Source: Actinomycetota bacterium (GTDB lineage Bacteria > Actinomycetota > Humimicrobiia > Humimicrobiales > Humimicrobiaceae). Taken from it: 41,899 bases of DNA. The stretch is taken from assembly GCA_028698215.1 (NCBI GenBank), contig JAQVDY010000013.1:1-41899 (forward strand), written 5' to 3'. The translations under genes were made by a program, and so were the position numbers. The notes below the pieces were generated by a model. The model did no database searches. It had not been told where the DNA came from and was given only the letters and a program-made list of their open reading frames with translations. Shown here piece by piece: positions 33,116-41,560 of this stretch (positions are counted from its first letter, which is position 1; the number at the start of each line of letters is the position of its first letter).

Positions 33116-33933
33116 CAATCTTCCTGTTTAAATTGCTGGCCGCAATGGGGGCACTTTATGGGCCCCTTTTTCTTTTCATTAACAATCTCTACCAAACCTG
33201 AGCTTAATATGCCTGCAGGAATTGCAAAAAGCCCTACCCCTAAAAATGCTACTGTGGCACTAAGCAGCTTACCCCAGATTGTAACCGGTTTTAATCCAAA
33301 ATCAATAGGCGTTACTGCCGAGATGCCCCACCACATGGCCTGGGGTATACTGCCAAAATTATCCGGCTGGGCCCTGCTCTCTATCTGGTACATCAAGCTG
33401 GAGACTATTATTAATAATAGGAATATAATGAACATGGCCATGGCTAGCTCCGCTCTTTTCCTTTTAAATACCTTCCCCAAGATATTGATAGATTCAAAGT
33501 AACGGCTGAATTTAAAAATCCTAAACAGCCTTATAAGCCTCATTATCCTCAAGAACCTAAGGTCTACATGGATCACGAAGGGCAGGTAGAAAGGCAAGAC
33601 TGCTAACAGGTCTATCACCGCCAGGGGAGTAAATATAAATTTTATTCTGCCTCTTACCTTACCCTTAAAAGCGGGGTTAATATTAGATACCCATAACCTT
33701 AGCAGGTATTCCATGGTAAATATTGTTACCGAAAAAATCTCAAAATACCTAAAAACCTGATAATAACTGCTGGCTATGCTGATTACCGAATTAAGCACAA
33801 TAGCGATAAGGTTTAAAGTTATAATGGCTATCAGAAATATATCAAATGCCATTCCCAGCTTATCTGTAGGCTCGGCTTTTTCCAGAATTTGATATAGCCT
33901 CTGTTTTATATTCTTGTATCTTTCCGAACCCAT
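33115..33933 (-). CDS. Voltage-gated-type ion channel with rewritten selectivity filter and C-terminal zinc knuckle
   Basis: A 272-residue six-helix channel subunit of the Kv/KvAP type. S1-S3 lie at about 30-52, 58-82 and 99-121; S4 at 124-145 has regularly spaced arginines (R-F-L-R-I-M-R-L-I-R-L-F-R). S5 is about 162-183 and S6 about 222-248. The pore helix starts P-Q-A-M-W-W-G-I-S-A, as in K+ channels, but the filter T-T-V-G-Y-G-D is T-P-I-D-F-G (208-213) and one residue short. Without G-Y-G it should not select K+ in the standard way. The tail ends with C-P-H-C, a half zinc knuckle. First gene of an operon with a PLP enzyme and a hydrolase. Confidence 0.82.
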   Translation of the reverse strand: MGSERYKNIKQRLYQILEKAEPTDKLGMAFDIFLIAIITLNLIAIVLNSVISIASSYYQVFRYFEIFSVTIFTMEYLLRLWVSNINPAFKGKVRGRIKFIFTPLAVIDLLAVLPFYLPFVIHVDLRFLRIMRLIRLFRIFKFSRYFESINILGKVFKRKRAELAMAMFIIFLLLIIVSSLMYQIESRAQPDNFGSIPQAMWWGISAVTPIDFGLKPVTIWGKLLSATVAFLGVGLFAIPAGILSSGLVEIVNEKKKGPIKCPHCGQQFKQED

Positions 33934-33965
33934 TTAATTTTTATCTTTTATTGGCTATTTCTCTA

Positions 33966-34706
33966 TTACCAGGGCCTGGTATCAGCATCCTCAGCTTTTT
34001 TAGGCCTCATCATTATTATAAATATGATACTGGCCAAAGCAAACACAAATACTACTGCTTCAGCTATTAATGTAGAAAACTTATAATTGGCATAAACTGC
34101 CAAAAAATCTAACAGCAGGTGAACTACAAAAGCCACAGCTATATAATAATATCTTTTTTGAATAAAGGCCTGCACGATTAGAATGGAAAGAAAAATTTGA
34201 ACCGTTATTGCAAAAATCCTTTCCAAGGCTCCCACCAGGGGCATATACCAGGCAATGCCTGCATACATTTGCTCTATACCCGGCACCAGCTGGGGCAAAA
34301 ACCTATATACCACATAATTAGCCAGGCTGCTAAACCCCACCAGGATCATGGCTTCTCCTCCTCCGCCATGGCCAATCCCATACATCAAGCCTTTATGGTA
34401 AGTCCTATTCTTTATGATTAAACCCAGTCCTATAACCCTTACCCCTTCCTCAAATAAGGCCGCCGTAAAAGAGGCAAACAGGCCGGAAAGAACTATAAAG
34501 GTTTCCATGGTGAATCTTTGATTAAGCCATAGAGATACCCAGCTATTCAGTGGTATGCGTATCAGGGATAATAAAAATAAGCCAATTCCTAAAAAGAATA
34601 TGGCCCAGGATACCCTGTATTTTTTCCAGATCCATATTGCTAATGCTATAGGGAGGCCAATCTCTATTAATATTGCCACTATGGAAGCAAGGTCAAACCA
34701 ATCCAT
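33966..34706 (-). CDS. YhfC-type putative intramembrane metallopeptidase
   Basis: A 246-residue membrane protein with about seven helices. The conserved family spots are F-E-E-G-V-R on one helix and Y-G-I-G-H-G-G-G-G-E on the next, plus a late H-L-L-L-D-F. E-E and H-x-x-x-x-E resemble the metal/active-site pattern of CPBP and PrsW-like membrane proteases, to which YhfC (DUF2324) is thought to belong. Substrate unknown. ATG start with GGAAAGGA about nine bases upstream. It is 32 bases upstream of the channel gene and probably belongs to the same transcript. Confidence 0.78.
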   Translation of the reverse strand: MDWFDLASIVAILIEIGLPIALAIWIWKKYRVSWAIFFLGIGLFLLSLIRIPLNSWVSLWLNQRFTMETFIVLSGLFASFTAALFEEGVRVIGLGLIIKNRTYHKGLMYGIGHGGGGEAMILVGFSSLANYVVYRFLPQLVPGIEQMYAGIAWYMPLVGALERIFAITVQIFLSILIVQAFIQKRYYYIAVAFVVHLLLDFLAVYANYKFSTLIAEAVVFVFALASIIFIIMMRPKKAEDADTRPW

Positions 34707-34850
34707 TTTTCTTCCTTTCCTTTAAAAAATTACTAAAATTATAATGCTGTCTATACTGCCTTTACAAGCATAAAAGTCTATTTACATTAATATTAAATTT
34801 GTCTAATTGGCTAAAAGCCATTAAAATCATTTTCAGTAAGTTAAGGCATG

Positions 34851-34913
34851 CTATGGGGGCAAGGCCGCTAGACCTTGCGGTATCAGTTTGGTTAACGGTG
34901 AAGCCCGCTATAG
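34851..34913 (+). ncRNA. Possible structured leader RNA upstream of the SDR gene (unclassified)
   Basis: CTATGGGGGC (34851-34860) can pair with GCCCGCTATAG (34903-34913) over ten positions with one G-U and one bulged G. Within it, AAGG/CCTT (34861-34864 with 34873-34876) or CCGC/GCGG (34865-34868 with 34877-34880) form alternative inner stems. The following TAGAATTA/TAATTTCTA hairpin (34911-34928) shares the closing bases, so the two folds compete, followed by AGGAAGG and the SDR start. This looks like a riboswitch-type layout, but I recognise no known aptamer core. Confidence 0.35.
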
Positions 34914-34952
34914 AATTAAATAATTTCTAGACAGGAAGGTAAACCAATCAAT

Positions 34953-35948
34953 ATGGATTTGGTAACCGGTGCCACCGGCCACTTGGGAAACGTCCTAGTA
35001 AGGGAACTCCTGGCTGCTGGGAAAAAAGTGAGGGTGCTGTTGAGGCCAGAATCAAAACATCAGTGCCTGGATAACCTGGAACTGGAAAAATTCTACGGAG
35101 ACATAACCAGCCTGGATTCAGTCATATCTGCCTGCCGTAATGTGGAAAATGTATACCATACTGCAGCGGAGATATCCATTATGCCTGGCCGCAGCCAACG
35201 CCTTTCTATGGTAAACTTGCAGGGAACTAAAAACATTATTGAAGCTTGCCGTATTAACCAGGTAAAGAGGCTTCTTTATACCAGCTCCATCCATGCCCTG
35301 GCAGAAACAACTGCAGGTATAGTTATTGATGAAAATACTTGTTTTGACCCCCATAATCCCAGAGGTGCTTATGACCGGACTAAAGCAGCTGCCAGCCTGG
35401 AAGTTTTAAAGGCTTCCGGCAATGGCCTTGAGGCCATGGTGCTATGCCCCACTGCATTTATTGGACCTTATGATTACAAGATCTCTTTTTTGGGCCAATT
35501 CTTTTTAGATTATGCTAAAGGAAACTATAGGTTTATGCTTAATGGAGCTTATGATTGTGTCGACGTAAGGGATGTGGCCAGGGGCCACATTTCAGCGGCT
35601 GCCCTTGGCAGGCCGGGACAGGTATACCTGTTGTCAGGGCACTGGGTAGATATGAAGCAGATGACCCAGATGTTGGAAACAATTACCGGAATAAAGCCTC
35701 CCCGGTTTTGGCTGGGCAAGGGGCTGGCTGGCATTATTTCCTACCTGAGCACTTTATATCATTTTTTATCCCGCTCCAAACCCCAATTTACCCGATATTC
35801 ATGGTGTACCATAAACAGCAATTTTCAGATTTCCAACCAGAAAGCCAGGAAAGAGTTGAATTATTATCCCCGGCCCTTGGCTGATTCCTTAAAAGATACA
35901 GTCAGCTGGTACTTAAGCCTTACTGGTCCTTATCCTGAAGCTCCATGA
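34953..35948 (+). CDS. Extended SDR, NAD(P)-dependent epimerase/reductase (dihydroflavonol-reductase-like)
   Basis: A 331-residue extended short-chain dehydrogenase. The nucleotide motif is T-G-A-T-G-H-L-G (5-12); catalytic residues are Ser in Y-T-S-S-I-H (111 or 112), Tyr140 and Lys144 in Y-D-R-T-K. The C-terminal half contains V-D-V-R-D-V-A-R-G-H, typical of the DFR/hopanoid-associated epimerase group. It may reduce or epimerise a sugar nucleotide or other carbonyl compound. AGGAAGG is thirteen bases from the ATG, longer than ideal, and a possible structured leader lies upstream. It converges on the 2TM gene with a 29-base overlap of coding ends. Confidence 0.85.
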   Translation: MDLVTGATGHLGNVLVRELLAAGKKVRVLLRPESKHQCLDNLELEKFYGDITSLDSVISACRNVENVYHTAAEISIMPGRSQRLSMVNLQGTKNIIEACRINQVKRLLYTSSIHALAETTAGIVIDENTCFDPHNPRGAYDRTKAAASLEVLKASGNGLEAMVLCPTAFIGPYDYKISFLGQFFLDYAKGNYRFMLNGAYDCVDVRDVARGHISAAALGRPGQVYLLSGHWVDMKQMTQMLETITGIKPPRFWLGKGLAGIISYLSTLYHFLSRSKPQFTRYSWCTINSNFQISNQKARKELNYYPRPLADSLKDTVSWYLSLTGPYPEAP

Positions 35949-36198
35949 GTTCCTTAATCTTTTTCTGCTCCCATTCCTGGCCGGGAAATCGGGAAAAAAC
36001 AAACACTCCCATGGCATGCCAGAATATTCCTATTCCCCAGAACAGGGTTACCCAGTAAAACCATAAGTCACGGGGGCTGGTTACTAGATTTATTATTAGC
36101 AAAGTAAGGTTAACCCCCAAATAAGCAAACAGGTGCCCGTAGAACCCCTTTATTTCTTCCACTCTTTTCTTAGCTTGCTTATATTTTTCCTCGTCCAT
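35920..36198 (-). CDS. 2TM domain protein
   Basis: A 92-residue protein with a charged N-terminal helix (K-Q-A-K-K-R-V-E-E-I-K-G-F-Y-x-H), then two membrane helices (about 22-40 and 47-69) and a charged tail. K-R-V-E-x-I-K-G-F-Y-x-H-L-x-x-Y and the second helix are typical of the 2TM domain family, which is also found on some sensor kinases. Function unknown. AAGGAGG seven bases before the ATG. Its 3' end overlaps the SDR coding end on the other strand. It follows the GGDEF/HD-GYP gene by eleven bases, so the two are co-transcribed. Confidence 0.82.
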   Translation of the reverse strand: MDEEKYKQAKKRVEEIKGFYGHLFAYLGVNLTLLIINLVTSPRDLWFYWVTLFWGIGIFWHAMGVFVFSRFPGQEWEQKKIKELMELQDKDQ

Positions 36199-36209
36199 TT
36201 CTATCCTCC

Positions 36210-37985
36210 TTAATTACTGGATATTATATTTATAAACTTTTCTACCAAATTAGGATCAAACTGTATTCCTGAATATTTTCGTAACTGCCCCAAGGCCTGT
36301 TTATGGCTGAGTGCTTTGCGGTAGGGCCGTCCTTTTACCATGGCATCATAGGCATCAATTATTGCTATGGCCCTGGCCATAAGGGGTATTTCTTCCCCCT
36401 TTAACCTTTGAGGGGAACCGCTTCCATCCCACCATTCATGATGGGACAATATGGCATCAGCTAGATTTAACAGCTGCGGGGTGGGTTCGGAAATTCGGTA
36501 TCCTGTTTCGGGATGTTTTTTTATTACCTCCCATTCTGAACTGCTTAGTTTATCCCTTTTATTTAATATGCTTACCGGTACAGTTATCTTGCCTATATCA
36601 TAGATGCCCGCCAGCATTTTTAGGTCTTTGACCTTGTGTTCCGGTAAATCCATGCTCCGCCCGAATTCTGCAGCCAGGTTTTCTAAAAACCTAATATGCT
36701 GTACCGATTGCCTACTCTTCTGCCTCAATTTATCCAGTAAAGAATCCAGTATGCCGCCATAGACACTTTTTCTTTCCATCACTTTTTGGGCATACATATT
36801 GCTTTCAGCTTTTTTTAATGTGGCAGCGATGCTTTCCTTGGGGATTGATTTAGTAGCAGCGCCTATAGATATGCTTAAGCTTATCTCTCCGCTTTCCATG
36901 TTTTTGCATGCCTTCTGGACCCTATTCATCAGCCGCTCTGCTGCTGCCGGGCTAAAGCGGGGAAGCAGTATAGCAAATTCGTCTCCGCCCCACCTGGCAA
37001 TTATGTCCTCTTTGCGGCAGCTGGTTAATAGGACTTCTGCCGCCTGCTGCAATAGCCGGTCCCCTGCCTTATGGCCAAAAGCATCATTGGTTAGCTTTAA
37101 GCCATTTAAGTCTGCTATGATTATGGTAAGGGGGAGCTGCCTTGATGTGTTCAGCCTTTTTAGCTCTTCTTCAAAATATTGGCGGTTATAGAGCCCGGTA
37201 AGCATATCCTTAAATCCATAACTGCTTTCTTCCAGGTGTTTGTGGTTTACCTCTACTGCGGTGATTATTATATGTTTCTGGTTATCGGAAATATGCAGCC
37301 TGCATTTGGCTTCAATATTTATAAGGTGCCCATCCCTGGCTGTAGTGAGCAGGCCCAAACTGACGGTTTTCCCCCTTGGCAGCCACCGAACCAGGTCTGC
37401 ACAGGACTGGGGCATATGTGGGAAAAGAATCCTGCTGAAATCAAGGCCTTTCATTTGGTATTTGGTGTACCCGTAAGCATCACAGGCAGCCTGATTGGCT
37501 TCTATTATTTTTGTATTTCCCGTTTCTAGAAGACCTAATACCCAAACATAAACAGGTATTTGGTCCAATAGGGCAGTATATCTTTTTTTTAACTGATTTA
37601 ATTGCCGGCGGTCTGTAATATCGGTTATAGCCAATAGTAACACATCTTGGCTTAATTTTTGGATAATGGGGTTTACCTTCAAATACAGCTGCTGGTTTTC
37701 TTTACCTGAACCCCTATTAAGAGTTAAAGCCACTGCCTTCTGGCTTTCTAAGGCTTTGGTTATTAATTTTTCCAGCTGCCTCAATTGGCTTTTAGAAAAC
37801 AGGTTCAATTGGGCTATAGATTTGCCCTTTACCCCAGACAGTGTATAACCGCACTGCCTGGCAAATTCTTTATTGCCTTCAATAATATTTCCTTTACTGT
37901 CAATTATTGCAGCCGGAGTTAAGCTTTTTTTAAACAGGGTTTGGTAATCTATTTCATATTTATGGCCAGATTTTAGTATGCTCAT
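36210..37985 (-). CDS. PAS-PAS-GGDEF-HD-GYP-like c-di-GMP signalling protein
   Basis: A 591-residue soluble protein. PAS domains lie at about 14-125 and 135-245. The GGDEF domain keeps G-G-D-E-F (333-337) and the I-site R-K-E-D (324-327), five residues before it. A C-terminal HD-GYP-type domain (about 425-588) has I-Y-D-I-G-K where the family has H-D-I-G-K (Tyr462 replaces the metal His), keeps H-H-E-W-W-D-G (515-521), and has G-S-P instead of G-Y-P (523-525). So the synthase half looks active while the hydrolase half has lost a metal ligand. No membrane segment. ATG start without a clear ribosome site; TATAAT lies 14 bases upstream, giving a very short leader. It precedes the 2TM gene. Confidence 0.85.
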   Translation of the reverse strand: MSILKSGHKYEIDYQTLFKKSLTPAAIIDSKGNIIEGNKEFARQCGYTLSGVKGKSIAQLNLFSKSQLRQLEKLITKALESQKAVALTLNRGSGKENQQLYLKVNPIIQKLSQDVLLLAITDITDRRQLNQLKKRYTALLDQIPVYVWVLGLLETGNTKIIEANQAACDAYGYTKYQMKGLDFSRILFPHMPQSCADLVRWLPRGKTVSLGLLTTARDGHLINIEAKCRLHISDNQKHIIITAVEVNHKHLEESSYGFKDMLTGLYNRQYFEEELKRLNTSRQLPLTIIIADLNGLKLTNDAFGHKAGDRLLQQAAEVLLTSCRKEDIIARWGGDEFAILLPRFSPAAAERLMNRVQKACKNMESGEISLSISIGAATKSIPKESIAATLKKAESNMYAQKVMERKSVYGGILDSLLDKLRQKSRQSVQHIRFLENLAAEFGRSMDLPEHKVKDLKMLAGIYDIGKITVPVSILNKRDKLSSSEWEVIKKHPETGYRISEPTPQLLNLADAILSHHEWWDGSGSPQRLKGEEIPLMARAIAIIDAYDAMVKGRPYRKALSHKQALGQLRKYSGIQFDPNLVEKFINIISSN

Positions 37986-38073
37986 CTATTTCTTGAAGTA
38001 TTATATTTATATAATGATTTAATTATATTACTAATAAGGGTAAAAAATAAGGGGGTTCTAACCTATGGATAAA

Positions 38074-39075
38074 TTAATGCAGGGGCCCTGTTATGTCTAC
38101 CTGGGGAGGGTTTTTTAATATTTCCTGCTCCGCTTCCTTAAAACTTAACAGCTTCCTTTTAGCTCCCTTATACTTTAATACCGATTGAGAATTAGCCAGT
38201 GCAATCTTTAGGCTTTTTTCCACGTTGCATCCATGGATAATACCGGCCAAAAAGGAGCTGGCAAAACTGTCCCCGGCTCCAGTTACTTCCACTATCCTTA
38301 TATCCTGGGGGTAGATTACATAATAGATATTGTGTTCATCCAAGCAATGGGCCGGTTTTGGGCCATCAGTAATTATTACTGTCCGGGGTCCGGTTTTTCT
38401 TAATTTTTTTAGCTTATCCAGTGGTTTGCCCTGGCCTACCAGATAAGTTGCTTCTTCCTGGTTAAGCACCAGTATATGGGTATTATCCATAACAGGTGCC
38501 AGGTATTCAATGCCTTTTTCGGCCAGGTAGCTGCTGGGGTTAAACACCACCTTGATTTGGTTATCACGGGCATAAAGGGCCAAGCGCTTTAAGGCTTCAA
38601 ATGACTTGCCCATCATAGTGCATATGTAAAACCATTTGGCTTTTAGGCAGCCGATATCCAGCTGGTCAAAGTCCAGGTTATCATTAACCCCTTTATAAGC
38701 CAGTACCGTTCTTTTGCGTTCAATACTGTCCAATATTATGGAGTAGCCGGTTTTTTCATGCTCCAGCTCAGATCTTGAACCCAAAAAATCCACTCCCTCC
38801 CGGTTAAGCTCCTCTATTATCTTATGGGCATTATCATCGGCTCCCAGCTTACCTACATAACCTACCGACAATCCCATCCTGGCCAGAGCTACGGCGGTGT
38901 TAATGCCTCCTCCCCCTGTATCAAAATCCAGCTCATTTATAAGCAGCTTGGAACCAGAAGGGTAAGAAATATAGCACTCTTCTCCCTCCAGGGTTTTTAT
39001 GCATATGGATTCAGAACGGTCGGTGTAGGCAAATACATCCAGGGTGTTGGAACCTATGGTTATAACATCATACAT
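38074..39075 (-). CDS. PfkB family carbohydrate/nucleoside kinase
   Basis: A 333-residue ribokinase-fold kinase. The first signature G-G-G-G-I-N-T-A-V-A-L-A-R-M-G (about 52-66) and the second, V-T-G-A-G-D-S-F with catalytic Asp in G-A-G-D, are both intact. The family phosphorylates ribose, fructose, adenosine, 2-keto-3-deoxygluconate and others; this one cannot be narrowed. The N-terminus M-Y-D-V-I-T-I-G-S-N-T-L-D fits the lid-strand start. It begins two bases after the thioredoxin-reductase stop and has no good ribosome site of its own, so it is probably translated by coupling. Confidence 0.88.
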   Translation of the reverse strand: MYDVITIGSNTLDVFAYTDRSESICIKTLEGEECYISYPSGSKLLINELDFDTGGGGINTAVALARMGLSVGYVGKLGADDNAHKIIEELNREGVDFLGSRSELEHEKTGYSIILDSIERKRTVLAYKGVNDNLDFDQLDIGCLKAKWFYICTMMGKSFEALKRLALYARDNQIKVVFNPSSYLAEKGIEYLAPVMDNTHILVLNQEEATYLVGQGKPLDKLKKLRKTGPRTVIITDGPKPAHCLDEHNIYYVIYPQDIRIVEVTGAGDSFASSFLAGIIHGCNVEKSLKIALANSQSVLKYKGAKRKLLSFKEAEQEILKNPPQVDITGPLH

Positions 39076-39077
39076 AT

Positions 39078-39977
39078 TTAAAGATTATTCAAGTACTCAT
39101 AAGCACTGAGTACTGCGCTGGCTCCCTGCCCAGCAGCGGTTATAATTTGTTTGTAGGGGTAATTGGTACAGTCGCCAGCAGCAAAGATGCCTTCCCTGCT
39201 GGTCCTGTTTTTGATGTCCACTATTATTTCCCCTTTGGCGTTAAGCTCCACCATATTTTGGACAAATCCGGTTTGGGGCTGGTAGCCTATATTGATAAAT
39301 ACTCCTTCCACTTCTATATTTTGGACTTTATCTGCTTGTTTATATACCAATCCGTTTACCAGCTCCTTCCCCTTTATTTCCAATATTTGGGCCTTAGTTA
39401 CAATATCAACCTTGGGACTTTTTTTTATTTTATCTATTAATTTTTGGCTTCCTGTCAATTTTTCTTCCCCGGTTAATACATATACTTGGGAGCATATGCC
39501 TTCCAGCTGGATAGCAGCATACAAAGCATGGTTTCCTCCCCCGATTACCGCTACCTTTTTGCCTGAGAACAAAGGAGCGTCGCAAGTAGCGCAATAGCTT
39601 ATGCCCCTGTTTTTATATTCCTGCTCCCCTTTTGCCCCCAGCTGTTTGGGACTGGCCCCCGTGCTTATAACCACGGCCCGGGAAGAATATTCCTCCTTGC
39701 TGGTTTTTACCTTAACCCCTTTGCGGTTAACCGTCAAAGACATTGCTTTTTCTTCCAGGAAGTCAAAATTAAAATGGTTTAGATGCTGGTTAAATTTCTG
39801 TACCAGTTCTGCCCCTGATATTTCCTGGAAACCAGTATAATTTTCCACAGAAAGATTATAAATAACCTGGCCTCCCAGGTATTCTGAAAGAACAAGCAGT
39901 TTGACGTTCTTCCTGGCCGCATATATGGCTGCGGTTATTCCTGCCGGTCCTGCTCCGATTACTGTTAAATCATACAT
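39078..39977 (-). CDS. Thioredoxin reductase-like FAD/NAD(P) disulfide oxidoreductase
   Basis: A 299-residue TrxB-type flavoprotein. FAD motif G-A-G-P-A-G (8-13), redox pair C129-A-T-C132, and A-A-G-D-C at the C-terminal FAD motif. The usual C-A-T-C-D-G reads C-A-T-C-D-A, and the NADPH loop G-G-G-D-S-A is G-G-G-N-H-A (146-151). The basic residues that set NADPH preference are not obvious, so a preference for NADH or a ferredoxin-linked partner is possible. ATG start with AAGGAT eight bases upstream. It leads a two-gene unit with a PfkB kinase. No thioredoxin gene is adjacent. Confidence 0.88.
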   Translation of the reverse strand: MYDLTVIGAGPAGITAAIYAARKNVKLLVLSEYLGGQVIYNLSVENYTGFQEISGAELVQKFNQHLNHFNFDFLEEKAMSLTVNRKGVKVKTSKEEYSSRAVVISTGASPKQLGAKGEQEYKNRGISYCATCDAPLFSGKKVAVIGGGNHALYAAIQLEGICSQVYVLTGEEKLTGSQKLIDKIKKSPKVDIVTKAQILEIKGKELVNGLVYKQADKVQNIEVEGVFINIGYQPQTGFVQNMVELNAKGEIIVDIKNRTSREGIFAAGDCTNYPYKQIITAAGQGASAVLSAYEYLNNL

Positions 39978-40091
39978 AACAAATTATCCTTTTTTACCAA
40001 ACCCCCTAGGTGCATTCAGGGAGTTTACATATCTTTACTACTAGGTTTTAAACTATTAGAATTAAATAAAGGTGTCAACACCACCAGAATT

Positions 40092-40445
40092 ATGAGTAAA
40101 ACATATTATTATTACCAAAAAGGGAAAAACTGCCTCCAGCAAAAAGACCTGGTTAGGGCAATAATATATCTGGAAAAAGCCATGAAAGCTGAACCGGAAA
40201 AAGCTTCCATCAGGGAAGCTTTGGCTATAGCTAGTTACAATCTGGGTTTTTATCCAATGGCCAGGGACCATTTCCGGAAAGCCTTAGAAATAGATGCTGC
40301 CAATCATTTTGCCTACTACGGATTGGGGTTATCCCTGGCTAAATTAGGTAAAATAGAGGCAGCCCGGGGACAAATAAGGATAGCAGCTGTAATGGATCCT
40401 GACTGCCAGGATTACCATAATGCCTTACAAAAGCTAACCCCCTAG
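40092..40445 (+). CDS. TPR-repeat protein
   Basis: A 117-residue protein made of about three tetratricopeptide repeats: Y-Y-Y-Q-K-G-K-N-C-L-Q-Q-K-D-L-V-R-A, then A-I-A-S-Y-N-L-G-F-Y-P-M-A-R-D-H-F, then Y-G-L-G-L-S-L-A-K-L-G-K-I. It has the alanine and tyrosine spacing of TPRs and would act as a protein-binding scaffold. No signal peptide. No clear ribosome site before ATG 40092; a GGTGT/ACACC dyad (40071-40082) lies ten bases upstream. Its 3' end overlaps the converging gene by four bases. Confidence 0.8.
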   Translation: MSKTYYYYQKGKNCLQQKDLVRAIIYLEKAMKAEPEKASIREALAIASYNLGFYPMARDHFRKALEIDAANHFAYYGLGLSLAKLGKIEAARGQIRIAAVMDPDCQDYHNALQKLTP

Positions 40446-41122
40446 TTTTCCAAATACTGCAGCAGCCTGTATTCCTGCTGGATAGAGCTGACTGCTTTAA
40501 GGGTCAGTTTTTCTACATCTTCCAATATGCTATGGCCGGCATCTATATTTAGGGTAAGCCTTATACCCGGAAGTTTGTCCTGTTCCAGTACCGCTAATAT
40601 GTACTCTGCCATCTCCATGTTAACCAGGCCTAAATTAAAGCTGCATATGTCTTCCCAGATTTCATGGTCAGGCTTAATCTGGGTGCCGCGGGAAGGCAGC
40701 CTTTTAAATATATGCAGTTCATAGCTGCCCCCATACGAAGACAGCAGGTCTAAAAACTGGTCTGTTTCATTAGAAATTTTCTGATATAGCCTACCTACCG
40801 GTTTGCTGTCCATATAAGAGCCGCCCCTGATGATAGCGTTAAAAGAAAGATGTGTCAGGTCCAGGCTGATTCCCAGGCCGCAGAGCTGAAAATTGGTTCT
40901 ATCCTCATAGGCCTTTCCCATGCTGTAAAAGGAGCGGGGAACTTCTTCTTTTATGCTAAGGGCTTCATTGCGTTTAAAGGAGAGCCTAATCTGTTCGGGA
41001 AGCTGATTGTATACCAGGCCGCCAAACATGGTCATCTTTTGTTTTACCACTCTGCGGTAATCAGAAGACCACTCCAAAAAGAAAATAAAATCCTGCGGGG
41101 TAAAACCCTCAAATTTTTCCAA
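40442..41122 (-). CDS. Hypothetical protein, 226 residues
   Basis: I do not recognise a family with confidence. The N-terminus E-K-F-E-G-F-T-P-Q-D-F resembles the opening of DUF2461 proteins, but the following sequence does not continue that pattern clearly. It is soluble, mixed alpha/beta by eye, with a C-terminal helix. TTG start with AGGA nine bases upstream; the next ATG is about 30 residues in and would cut the conserved-looking start. Coding character is good (long frame, ribosome site, compact spacing to the TPR gene on the other strand). Possibly transcribed alone. Confidence 0.65.
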   Translation of the reverse strand: MEKFEGFTPQDFIFFLEWSSDYRRVVKQKMTMFGGLVYNQLPEQIRLSFKRNEALSIKEEVPRSFYSMGKAYEDRTNFQLCGLGISLDLTHLSFNAIIRGGSYMDSKPVGRLYQKISNETDQFLDLLSSYGGSYELHIFKRLPSRGTQIKPDHEIWEDICSFNLGLVNMEMAEYILAVLEQDKLPGIRLTLNIDAGHSILEDVEKLTLKAVSSIQQEYRLLQYLEN

Positions 41123-41188
41123 AGTAAAATTCCTGAAAATATTTTAAATTAATATTACCATAGTGGTGTTTATTGATAAATATGAGGT

Positions 41189-41560
41189 CTATTTAGAATC
41201 AGTAATTCTACAGACGTTCCCGTCAAATTTACCGCCCCGGTTAATGATAAGGGAATCAGTTTTGATATTGCCATTTACAACACCGGTTTCCTTTATCTCT
41301 ACCGTTCCGGTAGCTTCCATGCTTCCCTCATATCTGCCCAAAATTACAGCGTCCGCTGTCTTTACATCAGCGCTTACGAAGCCTTTTTCCGAAATCAGCA
41401 GCTGGCCATCCACTTCCAGCTCCCCTAAAACCTCGCAATCAATTTCTATTGATTGTGATATTTTAAGTTTGCCGTCTATTTTGGCTGTATCTCCTTGAAT
41501 AATTAATAGAGTCCTGTCTTGAGAATCACTTAAATATCCATCACTTGAAAAATCCTGCAT
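41189..41560 (-). CDS. Bactofilin (polymer-forming cytoskeletal protein)
   Basis: A 123-residue protein with a right-handed beta-helix core of repeating short strands: K-I-D-G-K-L-K-I-S, C-E-V-L-G-E-L-E-V-D-G-Q-L, V-S-A-D-V-K-T-A-D-A-V-I-L-G, and G-V-V-N-G-N-I-K-T. This G-x-V/I-x-G-x-I pattern is diagnostic of bactofilins, which polymerise without nucleotide into filaments that shape cells or position other proteins. Short flanking tails are as usual. ATG start with GGAAGGA about six bases upstream. No neighbouring M23 peptidase gene, which is often paired with bactofilins, is in the window. Confidence 0.9.
   Translation of the reverse strand: MQDFSSDGYLSDSQDRTLLIIQGDTAKIDGKLKISQSIEIDCEVLGELEVDGQLLISEKGFVSADVKTADAVILGRYEGSMEATGTVEIKETGVVNGNIKTDSLIINRGGKFDGNVCRITDSK

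Noticed and set aside
34859-34880. H-type pseudoknot using AAGG/CCTT and CCGC/GCGG together
   Set aside because: The two stems are directly adjacent with no linker to cross the groove; they are more likely alternative pairings.
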